DNA from: Paraphysomonas bandaiensis
Taxonomy: Eukaryota > Chrysophyceae
Direction of reading: 5' to 3'
Length of the DNA: 64,000 nucleotides
Assembly: GCA_965644295.1 (NCBI GenBank)
Contig: CBFFRP010000009.1
Location: 1-64,000 of the forward strand
Both the position numbers and the translations under genes were made by a program. Numbering within the stretch: the first letter of the stretch is position 1; the number at the start of each line of letters is the position of its first letter. This document shows positions 1-10,463 of this stretch, piece by piece. The notes below the pieces were generated by a model. That model saw only the letters and a program-made list of their open reading frames with translations. It was not told the DNA's origin and made no database searches.

Positions 1-183
1 TATCTGTCGAAGATACGTGATCGTCATCATAACGTCGTCATTATCAGTTACACTTCTAACTATTCCGTTGTGCATGATAGTACGTTCTATATTGTTATTT
101 ATAATTTTCACTCTATCGTGTTCATTACTTACACTCTAATAATCACAACATTGTTTTACTATTATAAAGATCAATTCTTTATT
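1..183 (+). repeat. Partial 5' LTR of copia element A
   Basis: Bases 1-183 are identical to 5471-5653. By comparison with the 3' LTR about 82 bases are missing to the left of the window. The end of the LTR is fixed because the two copies diverge immediately after position 183, where the internal region begins with the primer-binding site. Confidence 0.93.
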
Positions 184-195
184 TGGTAGCGAGTG
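184..195 (+). other. Primer-binding site of copia element A
   Basis: The sequence TGGTAGCG directly follows the LTR. It fits the complement of a tRNA 3' end of the initiator-methionine type, which copia elements commonly use. Element B has TGGCAGCG at the equivalent place. Confidence 0.7.
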
Positions 196-261
196 ATAGT
201 TCAAGTTACAAGTTACGACTCAACCGACTCGGATTCGACAACCGACAAGCGAAAGGACTCA

Positions 262-3200
262 ATGCCAAAATTCGATGCGAAGAACTTCTCCAGGTGGCAG
301 AAGAAGTGCCGTGCATGGTTCTATCGCAAGCCTAAGATCGTTTATACTCTACAGAACGATCATCCAATTGAGCCTGAAGCAGGAGAAAACTCAGATGACG
401 AGGACTACCAGTATCGACTCGAACAGTATCAGGATGCGAAACGATATTATGATGAAGGTAATAACTACCTATGGTCAGTCATTGCAAGCTCTATCATTGG
501 TCAGAATGAAGAGGCTGAAGGGATTTTGGAGAACGTCCCCGATGGAGACGGTAAAACCGCCTGGACGGACTTGCTCAACCACTTCAAAGAAAAAACGACT
601 AACGACGTCATCACTGATCTGATTGGCCAGTTTCAGAGCATAAAAATCAAAAAAGGTCAGTCGATAATCAACTTTCTTGACGCTGTCGAAAAGCTCCGAA
701 ACAAGCTGATTAATTATGGTCATCGGATAAGTGACCAAGATCTCATATCACGCATTCGACAAGGCCTGGTATCCAAAGAAAATATGACGTATCGTGAACT
801 GGCAATCAACCTGCAGATGCACCCTATCGATGACTACAAAACACTCATACGCAGACTACGCGGATTAGGAAGCTCGTCTGTTGGAATGCTCTTGTCAAGC
901 AACGAAGAATCAAAAACCGACAGTATTCAGCTTGCAGCCTCAAAACCCCCATTTTCCCGAAATAAAGTGAATTCTAAACGCAAAAAGGGGACATCTTTCA
1001 GAAACCGTTCCAATAAACCGAAACATGACAAGAGAGCTGACAAGGACATTAAGTGTTTCCGATGCGATGGAAAAGGACACATCGCTTCAGAATGCAAACA
1101 CTCATGGGAAAGAATCCAACAGATGAAGAATTCCTCTGGAAACAAATCAACCAGTAGGAAATTCAAAAAAGTTAGATTCCAGACCCACCAGAGCACTGAA
1201 AACGACGAATCCGACCAATTTGCAGATTATGAAGACAGTGGTCCACTACAACAGAAAGGACGAGACTTCGGAGGAGTCGGATATCCAACAAACGACGAAA
1301 CGAACTTCGCTTTTGATCAAGAAGCCGGAATGGGGACCCTTGATTCTGGCTGCACAGTCTCCATCACACCTGAAGCCGGATACATCACCAATTATGAGGA
1401 ATGCCTCACCGACATTCAAACAGCTAAGTCAGGATCGACTATGACCTCTTCAGGACATGGAAGACTTGGTATTATCCCCAAGTGCAAGCACGTGGACCAT
1501 GCTTCAAGGACACTCGTGTCCATCAGCCAATTAGATGACCTAGGGTATAAAATCTTGTTCGGAAACCAATCAGTTGAGATATATAAAGATGAAATACTGC
1601 TATCAAAGGGTAAGAGAGTTGGAGGCCTATATGAAATTCCGTTAACAGACCTCGGTACTCCTATTGACGTATCCCACCTTGCTTCAACTGCTTCAGGCCC
1701 ACTCGCAACTCTAGCACATAAGAGATTGGCACATTCTTCAATTGGACTCATACAGAAAGCTGTACAGTCAAAATTAGTAACGGGTATTAAGTTAACGAAG
1801 TCGGAGATGAATGCTACTTCTTTACCGGGTGGCCTATGTGATGGTTGTGCTAGTGGTAAATCTCATCGCCGAAAACATAGACACGCTATCAGACAAATGC
1901 TGCTCAAGCGTGTAAGAAGAGCAAATGAGCTGGGGGAGCTAGTAGTAGCCGATTTTTCTGGACCCCATGCACCAGAGGCAATCATTACTGGCAACCGTTA
2001 CATACTCGGGATGACAGATGTAGCTTCCAGACACCAATGGGACTCCTACGGACCAACGAGAGATGAAGATTTTGTCATCCAATCCATCCAGAAAGTTGTT
2101 ATGTATCTACATAGTAAAGGCAAACGCCTACAACATTATCATGCGGATGGCGGGAAGGAACTGGTATCAAAAAAAGTTCTAGAGTATCTTCAATCAATAG
2201 GGGCTACATGGACTTTCAACTCCCCGTATACCCCTGAGGATAACCCATTCCAAGAGCGATCATGGCGGACAACTAAAGAACGAGCACTCAGCAGCCTTAT
2301 CGACTCTGGACTCCCACCGAATTTCTGGGAACAAGCCTCAAAGGCGACAATACACATCAAGAACAGGTTACCGTGTCAAACAGCTAAAGGATTTATGTCT
2401 CCACTTCAGTTTATCGAAAACGAAATACCAGACTTGAGTTATGCCAGAATATGGGGATGTAAATGCTTTGTGAATATCGATTCCAGTCTCCGAAAGAACA
2501 ATTGGGACAGACATAGCTGGCCTGGGTATTTTATGGGCTATCGAGAGGATGGTCCTGGATATATAGTCTTCGTTCCCGCATTAAGAGACTTTGTTATATC
2601 AGGACATGTATTTTTCAACGAATGTGTTCCACCAGCGGATAAGAGATATTTTAAGGAGATAAATGAGATCTTCAGAGAGAATGAGACCTCCAGGACAGTA
2701 GAAAGTTTCAAATATCTCATAGGTCTAGCTCATGTAGATCCAGACGATGGATTAACATATGTAACGACTCAAATAAAGCTCAGAAAAGGATTAATCGCAG
2801 CGTATCGTGGTCTAGTGGACGACAGCGGTGACAAGACACGACTCATCCAGCTCGAAGACCCCATTCATGCTGCAGACGTCGAAAAGTATACTGAAGACTA
2901 CATTGAACTCAAAGCAGTTGGTCTCAAATGTAATACTTCTCGATCGAAAACCCCAATACATAAATCCAGCAAATCAGATCAAAACCCCGATACAGTTATT
3001 GGATCTCCAGCGCCAGCCGCTACTTCCAGGGGGAGTGGCGAGAATCTCAGACATCATGATGCCGCGCAGGAGAGAATCAGCAGCCATCGGTGTGAACCTA
3101 CCCACTCCGATGCAAAGATAGCGAAGACTCGCCCTCCGAAACAATTCAATGGGAATCTAGTGCCGAATCCGGCACCACACGGTCAAGTGGATCGTGTGCA

Positions 3201-5187
3201 CCAGCGTATGGCCAAACGCGGTAACAAGTCTGCTGATTCATCGGGAGATTGGGAAAATCAGGATACACCTGAAGGGCCAAGTAAGGTCCGTGCTACAGCA
3301 AAACAGCAATTTTTAGCTGGTAAAAAGAGTGTTCTCCGAAGCAAGAGAATGGCCAGGAAACGGGTAATTGTAAATATACATAAACTTGGTGATGGTGTAT
3401 ATACATGTGATGTAAATGCTAAACATGTAGTAAATCATATGGCACATGACACACAATGTATATCAAAATTACATACAAACAATATTGATATTGTTATGCA
3501 TGCTATCAGTAATTGCGATGACATTGACGAGCTAACCGATACACCAAAGAGTGTTCAAGATGCTATTTCAGGTAAATATAAACAGCAGTGGATCGATGCT
3601 ATCAATAGAGAAATATCCACTCTTCAGAGGAAAGGATGCTGGAGATACACTGCGTTACCACCTGGAGCAAGAGCCATAAAGGGGAAACTCATATTCAAAA
3701 TAAAAAGAAAACAGAATGATATCAAATTCAAGGCTCGACTAGTCGCACAGGGTTTTACTCAAATCCAAGGCATCGATTACAATGACACATACAGCCCCGT
3801 CGCGAAGGCTACATCACTACGTACAATTATTGCCCTTTCGACTATTATGAAACTCAAATTGCACCAAATCGATTTCACAACTGCGTACATCAATGCTGAC
3901 CTCGAAGAGGACATATACATGCATCCCCCTCCTGGCATGGACGTCCCTGACGGAAAAGTCCTCAAACTGATGAAAAGCATCTACGGTCTAAAGCAAGCAG
4001 GTCTTAACTGGTATAAGTGCTGTACAAATTTTATGCTAGATATGGGTTTCACCAGACTAATATCTGACCCGTGTATATTCAAAAAGCAGATTAATGGCAG
4101 GATTATGCTAATAGCCATGTATGTGGACGATATTATTATAGCATCCACATCCGACACTGATATCCAACAATTCAAAGACCATTTATCCAAAAAGTTCGAA
4201 ATTACGGATCTCGGACTCCTAGATTATTACTTGGGCATCTCCATTCATCAAGATTTTGACAAAAATATCACGACTCTCAGTCAGGAGCAGTACGTCAGAA
4301 AGCTACTGGACAAATTCAACATGTCCAACAGTAAACCCATGTCAACACCTATGTTACTGTCTTTCAACTATGATTTACATGAATACAATCATCTTTCAGA
4401 GTCAAATCAAAGTTATGTTCAGAATTTCCCCTACAAGGAGCTCATAGGTTCCCTAATGTATCTAGCTGTATGCACTCGACCGGATATCGCCTATGCAGTC
4501 AATACTCTTGCCAGATTTTCTGATATGCCTAATCTAACTACCTGTAATGCTGCGTTACATGTTCTTAGGTATCTCAAAGGCACTGCTAAGCAAGGATTGA
4601 TATATTCTGGATCCCACATAACATTATCAGGATACTGCGATAGCGATTGGGCACGGTGTCACCTCACTCGACGGTCCACTACAGCTTTTACATTCTTCAT
4701 AGGTAATTGTCTTATATCATGGCAATCTCGATTACAGACAACTGTGGCATTGTCATCTACTGAAGCTGAGTATATGGCTCTATCGTCAGCAGCTCAGGAA
4801 GCATTATGGCTACGCTCTTTATTATCAGAAATTGGTTTCAAACTTCCATTCTCAACAACTATTTGGTGCGATAATAAAGGGGCAGTCCAATTATGCTACA
4901 ATCCTACTCATCATCGTCGTACGAAACATATTGCGATACGGTATCATTTCATTCGAGAAAATATTGCCGAAAACCAATTGACTGTTGACCATATTCCCAC
5001 CACGTCAATGTTAGCCGATCTTCTCACGAAACCACTAGGAGCCACTAATTTTCTTCAATTGCGAACTACATTGATGGGGGGAGCTGGGTTCGACATCCCA
5101 TCCAGCAGCAACAGGAAGCGATCAACAACCTCAGAGACACCTATATCACAATTAACAAGCCACAAGCGACCTAGATGGCTAGTTTGA
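262..5187 (+). CDS. Copia gag-pol polyprotein, intact
   Basis: This single frame encodes all proteins of the element. The frame is open from 193 (residue numbers below count from there), but the first ATG is at 262, residue 24. The gag part ends with a CCHC zinc knuckle (C288, C291, H296, C301). The aspartic protease has DSG at 384-386. The integrase has an N-terminal HHCC zinc site (H509, H514, C549, C552) and the catalytic triad D587, D652, E688. Reverse transcriptase has YVDD at 1310-1313. RNase H has acidic residues D1483, E1524 and D1560. All catalytic residues are present and there is no stop or frameshift, so the element could be active. Confidence 0.95.
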   Translation: MPKFDAKNFSRWQKKCRAWFYRKPKIVYTLQNDHPIEPEAGENSDDEDYQYRLEQYQDAKRYYDEGNNYLWSVIASSIIGQNEEAEGILENVPDGDGKTAWTDLLNHFKEKTTNDVITDLIGQFQSIKIKKGQSIINFLDAVEKLRNKLINYGHRISDQDLISRIRQGLVSKENMTYRELAINLQMHPIDDYKTLIRRLRGLGSSSVGMLLSSNEESKTDSIQLAASKPPFSRNKVNSKRKKGTSFRNRSNKPKHDKRADKDIKCFRCDGKGHIASECKHSWERIQQMKNSSGNKSTSRKFKKVRFQTHQSTENDESDQFADYEDSGPLQQKGRDFGGVGYPTNDETNFAFDQEAGMGTLDSGCTVSITPEAGYITNYEECLTDIQTAKSGSTMTSSGHGRLGIIPKCKHVDHASRTLVSISQLDDLGYKILFGNQSVEIYKDEILLSKGKRVGGLYEIPLTDLGTPIDVSHLASTASGPLATLAHKRLAHSSIGLIQKAVQSKLVTGIKLTKSEMNATSLPGGLCDGCASGKSHRRKHRHAIRQMLLKRVRRANELGELVVADFSGPHAPEAIITGNRYILGMTDVASRHQWDSYGPTRDEDFVIQSIQKVVMYLHSKGKRLQHYHADGGKELVSKKVLEYLQSIGATWTFNSPYTPEDNPFQERSWRTTKERALSSLIDSGLPPNFWEQASKATIHIKNRLPCQTAKGFMSPLQFIENEIPDLSYARIWGCKCFVNIDSSLRKNNWDRHSWPGYFMGYREDGPGYIVFVPALRDFVISGHVFFNECVPPADKRYFKEINEIFRENETSRTVESFKYLIGLAHVDPDDGLTYVTTQIKLRKGLIAAYRGLVDDSGDKTRLIQLEDPIHAADVEKYTEDYIELKAVGLKCNTSRSKTPIHKSSKSDQNPDTVIGSPAPAATSRGSGENLRHHDAAQERISSHRCEPTHSDAKIAKTRPPKQFNGNLVPNPAPHGQVDRVHQRMAKRGNKSADSSGDWENQDTPEGPSKVRATAKQQFLAGKKSVLRSKRMARKRVIVNIHKLGDGVYTCDVNAKHVVNHMAHDTQCISKLHTNNIDIVMHAISNCDDIDELTDTPKSVQDAISGKYKQQWIDAINREISTLQRKGCWRYTALPPGARAIKGKLIFKIKRKQNDIKFKARLVAQGFTQIQGIDYNDTYSPVAKATSLRTIIALSTIMKLKLHQIDFTTAYINADLEEDIYMHPPPGMDVPDGKVLKLMKSIYGLKQAGLNWYKCCTNFMLDMGFTRLISDPCIFKKQINGRIMLIAMYVDDIIIASTSDTDIQQFKDHLSKKFEITDLGLLDYYLGISIHQDFDKNITTLSQEQYVRKLLDKFNMSNSKPMSTPMLLSFNYDLHEYNHLSESNQSYVQNFPYKELIGSLMYLAVCTRPDIAYAVNTLARFSDMPNLTTCNAALHVLRYLKGTAKQGLIYSGSHITLSGYCDSDWARCHLTRRSTTAFTFFIGNCLISWQSRLQTTVALSSTEAEYMALSSAAQEALWLRSLLSEIGFKLPFSTTIWCDNKGAVQLCYNPTHHRRTKHIAIRYHFIRENIAENQLTVDHIPTTSMLADLLTKPLGATNFLQLRTTLMGGAGFDIPSSSNRKRSTTSETPISQLTSHKRPRWLV

Positions 5188-5379
5188 GTTACACGGAGTT
5201 TTTACCATTTTTTTTTTGCTTTTATTCAATACATGATGCTGGACTAGAAGGATGGTCTCACAATATGGCATCTCTGCAGTTCGCTTATTATTGACTAGTG
5301 ACTGCTACTCTGGTTTTTACTCTCAGTGTGCACAAGTTCATATTCTCTCTATTATTTACGGTTCACTGATTATTTCATT

Positions 5380-5388
5380 GAGGGGGCG
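5380..5388 (+). other. Polypurine tract of copia element A
   Basis: The run GAGGGGGCG lies immediately before the inferred start of the 3' LTR, the position of the plus-strand primer in LTR retrotransposons. The LTR start at TATTAGG is inferred from this tract and from element B, whose LTR also begins with TATT after a purine tract. Confidence 0.6.
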
Positions 5389-5653
5389 TATTAGGATTCA
5401 GCTTAATACATGATTGTATCTGTGAGTTATAATGTTCAATGAAATATACCATGAACTGAATTAGAGAGAGTATCTGTCGAAGATACGTGATCGTCATCAT
5501 AACGTCGTCATTATCAGTTACACTTCTAACTATTCCGTTGTGCATGATAGTACGTTCTATATTGTTATTTATAATTTTCACTCTATCGTGTTCATTACTT
5601 ACACTCTAATAATCACAACATTGTTTTACTATTATAAAGATCAATTCTTTATT
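5389..5653 (+). repeat. 3' LTR of copia element A
   Basis: About 265 bp. The right end is exact, by comparison with 1-183. The left end is inferred from the polypurine tract. No second copy of its first 82 bases is in the window. Confidence 0.85.
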
Positions 5654-6181
5654 ATATGTGCCAGTGGAGTTATGAATAACTCTTATCTTAATATCTTAAT
5701 CACAGTTTTTTTGTCCTTATATGTCTCACAATATTCTACATAACAGCAAATCTTTGTTTGTTATCACAATAGTAGCAAGCGTTAAATGTAAGTAGTTCAA
5801 ACAAAGAAACCAACAAAACAAGAATGAGTGGATTCAATAATATTAATGAAAATTGAATTAAAACATCATCGACACATTCTGTGTACGTATTGTTAGACAA
5901 GTCTGTACGTTTGTACCTACTAGTAGTGTTCTAGTGAACAAATAATTAACAGGTGATGCGATTAATTTGTTCAACAGCCCACTAATGCTGTATGTATGTA
6001 GAATTTTGCTAATGTTCCTGATAATCAACCCAACAACATATGTTCTGTTTCTAAGATAAGCATTATAGTATGTGTCATTGACCTCTGGTTTCTTTACTAG
6101 AACAAACTCAGTTGCATAAATACAACACCAGTACCACTATAAATACTAGCGCACGATATGTCTATGAAGTAGTTAATGAAT
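5654..6181. other. Intergenic, no gene recognised
   Basis: AT-rich sequence between the copia element and the 3' end of the P2 gene. It should hold the 3' UTR of P2 on the minus strand. I see no coding frame or repeat here. Confidence 0.5.
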
Positions 6182-6532
6182 CTAGTAATCACCGCCTCCG
6201 CCACCGAACATATCCATACCACCCTCAAGGGCATCGACCTCCTCCTCAACGGGCTTAGGGGCAGCAGCAGGAGCAGCGGCACCAGCATCAGCTGCGGGGG
6301 CAGCAGCAGCAGGAGCAGCAGCGGCAGCAGCAGCTCCACCAGCCATAAGCTTCTCCTTACCCTCCTCAATAAGCTCAGACAAGTCCTTGCCTTCAAGATC
6401 AGCAATGAGAGCATCGAGTCTCTCGGCATCGACCTCAATACCACACTGAGAAAGGGCATTAGTCACATCCTCAGCAGTGGGGCTGGTGTTTCCACCAATA
6501 ACCAAAAGCAAATAAGCAGCCAAGTGACGCAT
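6182..6532 (-). CDS. RPLP2: 60S acidic ribosomal protein P2
   Basis: This 116-aa protein is a stalk protein of the large ribosomal subunit, which recruits translational GTPases. The N-terminus (MRHLAAYLLLVIGGNTSP) and the following helical domain match the P2 type rather than P1. An alanine-rich hinge follows (about residues 70-93), then an acidic segment. The tail is unusual. Instead of the near-universal acidic end terminating in GFGLFD, it ends GGMDMFGGGGGDY. The coding exon is uninterrupted. A 93-bp intron lies one base upstream of the ATG in the 5' UTR, a common arrangement for ribosomal protein genes. Confidence 0.93.
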   Translation of the reverse strand: MRHLAAYLLLVIGGNTSPTAEDVTNALSQCGIEVDAERLDALIADLEGKDLSELIEEGKEKLMAGGAAAAAAAPAAAAPAADAGAAAPAAAPKPVEEEVDALEGGMDMFGGGGGDY

Positions 6533-6533
6533 T

Positions 6534-6626
6534 CTAGAATCAAATTAAAAGAGCTATAAATACAAAATTAATCAAAGAAAAATCTATTCAATGAATATAA
6601 TGAATATATAAGAATATGAATCTTAC
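6534..6626 (-). other. Intron in the 5' UTR of the P2 gene
   Basis: On the minus strand the sequence runs AAG|GTAAGATTC to TTGATTCTAG|A followed by the ATG. Both splice sites fit the consensus seen in the other genes of this window. Predicted from sequence only. Confidence 0.6.
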
Positions 6627-6798
6627 CTTCAAACTATAAGAAACCAGATACAATTATGTGGTTAAGTAGATTAACATACACATATGATGGATGTAGACTT
6701 AGAGAGTCTGATTAAGTCTTCACTCCATCCACCATGAAGAGATCTTTAACAGTCATCATATTTCAGTTTTGTTTTGGATGGTGAGCATAAATACTCCT

Positions 6799-6957
6799 GG
6801 ATTTATGGTATTAAAAATGCAGGATTTTGGGAAATGTATAGTCAAAGCTTGTAGAGATACTATGATAAAAAACTACAGGAATGGATTTATGGTATAAAAA
6901 ATGCAGGATTTTGGGAAATGTATAGTCAAAACATGGCTGTAGAGATACTATGATAAT
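6799..6957 (+). repeat. Direct tandem duplication, about 70-bp units
   Basis: A segment beginning GGATTTATGG and ending in CTATGATAA occurs at 6799-6868 and again at 6883-6957 with a few differences and a small indel. It lies between the P2 promoter region and a decayed gene. No function is evident. Confidence 0.85.
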
Positions 6958-7005
6958 ATGAGTACTCAAAGTTAAAGTAAACAGTTAGAATATACAAGTA
7001 ATATC

Positions 7006-7700
7006 ATGAGTAATTCTTCTTATCTTACAAATGAAAAGGGAAGTAACTGTAGAGTGTTTTTAGGTAGTACTCAACAAGTTAGCTTCAATGAAATTCTCAA
7101 CGATTTCCATCCTGATATAAACCCACCAGTATTTGGAAAAGCTGTTAAAAATATTGTACAACTCCTCAAACTACAAGTACAAACAGAACAAGAGACAACA
7201 TCATATGATCCTTTTCTACGTGTTTGTATAGATATTGGCACCACTATAATTTTTTATTTGATTCGATTTCACCAGACCTTTTTGGGCTTGCTATAGATGA
7301 AACTAGTGTACTGCCTTGGTTAATTGCACGTATTATTGACATGAAAGCATTAAAAGTTAGCAATAACGTGAATCGAGAGCGAATGTAGGTCAAGCGATTC
7401 ATTACGCAAAGTCCCTCATGCGACGATCACCGGAATCGTTGCGTTTCGCAGCAGTTGTGTGCCACATTCATTCAAGCGGTGGAGTTTTTTATCGTATCAC
7501 TAGAGAAGGACCAATTCTTTCTAAAAGCAACAACATCTGCTCAGGAAATGCTGTTAATCTCGTTGGTAATCTGCTGTGGGACGCTGCGATATGAAAACTA
7601 CGACGTTCATCTCGAGTTGACTACCAAACTTATGCAAAACTTTATAGGCTTGGCCGGAGAGACTTAGATCAAGTGCAGAACAAAGTCCGCATAACACTTA
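7006..7700 (+). pseudogene. Decayed or frameshifted protein gene, family not recognised
   Basis: Three consecutive stretches look protein-coding but lie in different frames. The first is 7006 to about 7250 (begins MSNSSYLTNEKGSN). The second runs to about 7388 (contains SPDLFGLAIDETSVLPWL). The third is about 7383-7590 (contains RSPESLRFAAVVCHIHSSGG). The frames overlap or abut and I find no convincing introns between them, so a frameshifted pseudogene is the simplest reading. A gene with unusual short introns or a sequence error is possible. I do not recognise the family. Confidence 0.4.
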
Positions 7701-7852
7701 TCGGAAATTAAATGAAACAAAAATATAGGCCGTCGAAAACAAGGACCGAACGCCCATCATGAGTGTGTGTTGTGCACGTTGTGTGCATTGTGCATCACAC
7801 AACACCCCAACCACACTGCTCGTTTACTGATTACACATGTTATTGCATATGT

Positions 7853-7938
7853 ATATTCAATACCACTAGGGCTCAAATACAGACAATTGTTGTCTCGATA
7901 TGTGTGGAATTTTTGAACAAGAATACATATGCCGATAC
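7853..7938 (+). repeat. MITE-A, diverged partial copy
   Basis: It shares the core CAGACAATTGTTGTCTC, the GAACAAGAATA segment and the terminal GCCGATAC with six better-preserved copies elsewhere. The left part is missing. Confidence 0.65.
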
Positions 7939-8412
7939 AAGGTCAAATAAACTTATAAAAAATGAAATAATTCAACAAGGCATAAACGTATGTATTGGTT
8001 GCAGACCAATACATTATAAATTATAGATAAATTAACGTGTCAAAACATGATAGGTAAATTATCATCAACATATCACCATTGATACCATTAAAGTATATTT
8101 CTACCTGGTCCTGCTATACAACTCAAATGTTCAAAGTCATTATCCAGAGCGAAATAATTATTCGAATACACTTCTTTAATTTCTAATATCTTGCGAGCTT
8201 GCGAGATTAGATTAAATGTCTTAATGCCTACGGTAGCCGAAATCCTAAATGAACTGAAAGTTGTAAAAATGTAATATAACGATCTCTACTAAATTCACAT
8301 TGCGTACCTAATTATTTCGTTAGTTAAGTGGTTGAAACAAGAAACACCACATGTGGGCTAACAAAGTTAAACTTTCTCTATGTAGTCATATGCTATTCAC
8401 ACCAACAAATAA
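7939..8412. other. Intergenic
   Basis: AT-rich sequence downstream of the TVP38-type gene on the minus strand. No coding frame or recognisable repeat. Confidence 0.4.
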
Positions 8413-9471
8413 TCACACAGCAAAATTCTCGATATCCTCATGCAGCGTGGACGATCCCCGAGCAGACAACGGGGTTTGACTGTTCCTCTCTGCGCTAAGT
8501 CCTGAACATCTACCTGTCTTACTAGAGGTTTCAGAGGTAATCTCTGTCTCCATATGCATAGGAGACGCCAAGATTCCAACTGTATCCCTTTCAGCCCCTG
8601 CGTCTCTCACTAGATTCATAAGATACCGCCTAGCGTGGACGGATATCACAACAGTAGCAACGAGTGCAAGCACAATCCCCAACACTAACGCAACCAATTG
8701 AATTGTATCCTCTGTACCTCCACTTAGCGCCCCATCATCTTCATCATCATCACCAAACCCGAGCACACTACCGGCACTAGTGCCAATAAACACGTACGTA
8801 ATGGTACCAGGAAGTATTCCGATCATTGACATGACGTAATCGCGCAAAGATATCTTGGTTCCCGCCATGATATAGTTTATCGCACAAAAAGGGACAATTG
8901 GACTCAAGCGAAGGAGAAGCATAACCTTAAATCCTATATCATCGAAAGTCTACTTATACACTGTGAGAAACTCCACTGACATATATGGTAGTCTTACATT
9001 ATCTATAGCTCGTAGTATATCATATTTTACTAACCACTCTTGCGCTATATCGTGAAATATGTACCTTCCGAGTAAGAAGGCCAAAATCGCTCCAGCTGAT
9101 GCCCCAATGAACACAGATAACGTCCCCAATGCAACCCCTAAACCAAGACCAAATGCATTTCCAAAGACATATCCAGCTCCAAGTGTAAGTATTGATCCAG
9201 GAACCCATAGTACTGTCGCAATACAATATACAGCAGCAAAAGCAAAGACACCTGGCCATGGATTATCTTCAACCCAATGTAAAAATGAGATTAATATGGT
9301 TTTAGTAAAACCAATAAAAAAATAATCAATTGTAACATATATTGCAAGAAATAAAAGACATACAAATGATGCATATTTCTTAAAGTATTGTATATATATA
9401 TCACATCTTGATTGTAGCTCTTTGTCTTCATTTAAAGAGGTCATTACTGTATAAGATTGTAATAGTATCAC
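8413..9471 (-). CDS. TVP38/TMEM64 (DedA, VTT domain) family membrane protein
   Basis: Two exons, 9471-8998 and 8949-8413, joined across a 48-bp intron (8950-8997), give a 336-aa multi-spanning membrane protein. The VTT (SNARE-associated Golgi) domain is clear. It has a Gly-rich stretch (WVPGSILTLGAGYVFG), then GASAGAILAFLLGR, then across the splice junction FKVMLLLRLSPIVPF. These are the hallmark re-entrant-loop segments of the family, which functions in membrane trafficking or lipid scrambling. The C-terminus is cytosolic-like and Ser/Thr-rich. Translation may start at the second Met, residue 10. Confidence 0.9.
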
Positions 9472-9570
9472 TATAAAAGATAATTATAAATATTTAACAT
9501 TTAATTAATTTGTTTATATAGTGATCAATAGAATGAATTGGATTATGAGATATGGTTAATAGGATGCTGT

Positions 9571-10460
9571 CATATATATATATATATATATAGCAGCCAT
9601 ACACAGCAGCAGACTGGTTGGTATACATACTTTTACCTAGTGTACCAAGTACCCACAGTCATACAGATGGCGTGGAGTGTATCAACCAGTACAAAAAAAA
9701 AAACTGTACTTCCTCGCACTGTGTATGTTTTTTCGGTTGATATAATACAGACTTTTTCTCTCTAAAAACCGGACTATTCCATATTTCCGATGTTTTTAGC
9801 TGTTATGAAGTTGAACTGTGATATGATAATAGCCGAATATAGATACATGTTGCTTGATAGATGTTTCCATATTGTTTGAACAGACAAACAATGAATAATC
9901 TTACTTTACAATATCTCAATTTCAGTCCTCTTTCTAATATTCTTCTATTGGTTAGTAAGTATATGAAATCACTCTAATCATACACATAATCACTCACCCC
10001 ATATGCCAAATCACTCAAATCATAATACCAAATCACTCTAATCATACACATAATCACTCACACCATATACATATCACTCAAATCATACACATAATCACTC
10101 AAATTATATACATATTTCATTATAAGTGATATATATATATATATATATTGACATACTCATAAAAGAAGTATGAAGTGTATTCTAATATATTGAATATATA
10201 TATGCATCTTATGTATGTATGTATGGTATCATACATACGTATGTTTACTATAGTAGTGTATAGTATAGTAGTGTATAGTATTGAGTGATGTAAGGAAGCG
10301 TATAGTATAATACACGTACTATTCTTATACTATCAGACACTATATACACATACATACACATACACATATATATATACCATACATACACATACATACATAT
10401 ATATATCACTCTACTCTCATCCCATCACTCTCACATAAAACACTCTCCCACTCTCCTAAT
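9571..10460. repeat. Simple-sequence-rich intergenic region
   Basis: It contains a (TA)n tract at 9571-9593, a degenerate tandem array of AATCACTCAAATCATACAC-like units at about 9965-10115, a second (TA)n tract near 10129-10150 and alternating TATAGTAGTG motifs near 10250. No gene is seen between the TVP38-type gene and the oxygenase gene. It is probably the promoter region of both divergent genes. Confidence 0.7.
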
Positions 10461-10463
10461 AAC

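Larger units (their letters stand above)
1..5653 (+). mobile_element. Ty1/copia LTR retrotransposon, element A (5' LTR cut by window edge)
   Basis: This is a full-length copia-type element except for the first bases of its 5' LTR, which lie outside the window. The parts in order are a partial 5' LTR (1-183), a tRNA primer-binding site, one uninterrupted gag-pol frame, a purine tract and a 3' LTR (5389-5653). The 183 bases of 5' LTR match the end of the 3' LTR base for base by eye, which implies recent insertion. The order protease, integrase, reverse transcriptase, RNase H is diagnostic of copia rather than gypsy. The target-site duplication cannot be tested because the left flank is missing. 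Confidence 0.95.

Noticed and set aside
193-261. GTG at 193 as the start of the copia polyprotein
   Set aside because: Eukaryotic translation normally starts at ATG. The first in-frame ATG is 262 and the preceding codons overlap the primer-binding region.
6176-6559. A 127-codon Ser/Gly-rich frame opposite the P2 gene
   Set aside because: Antisense of the alanine/glycine-rich hinge of ribosomal protein P2.
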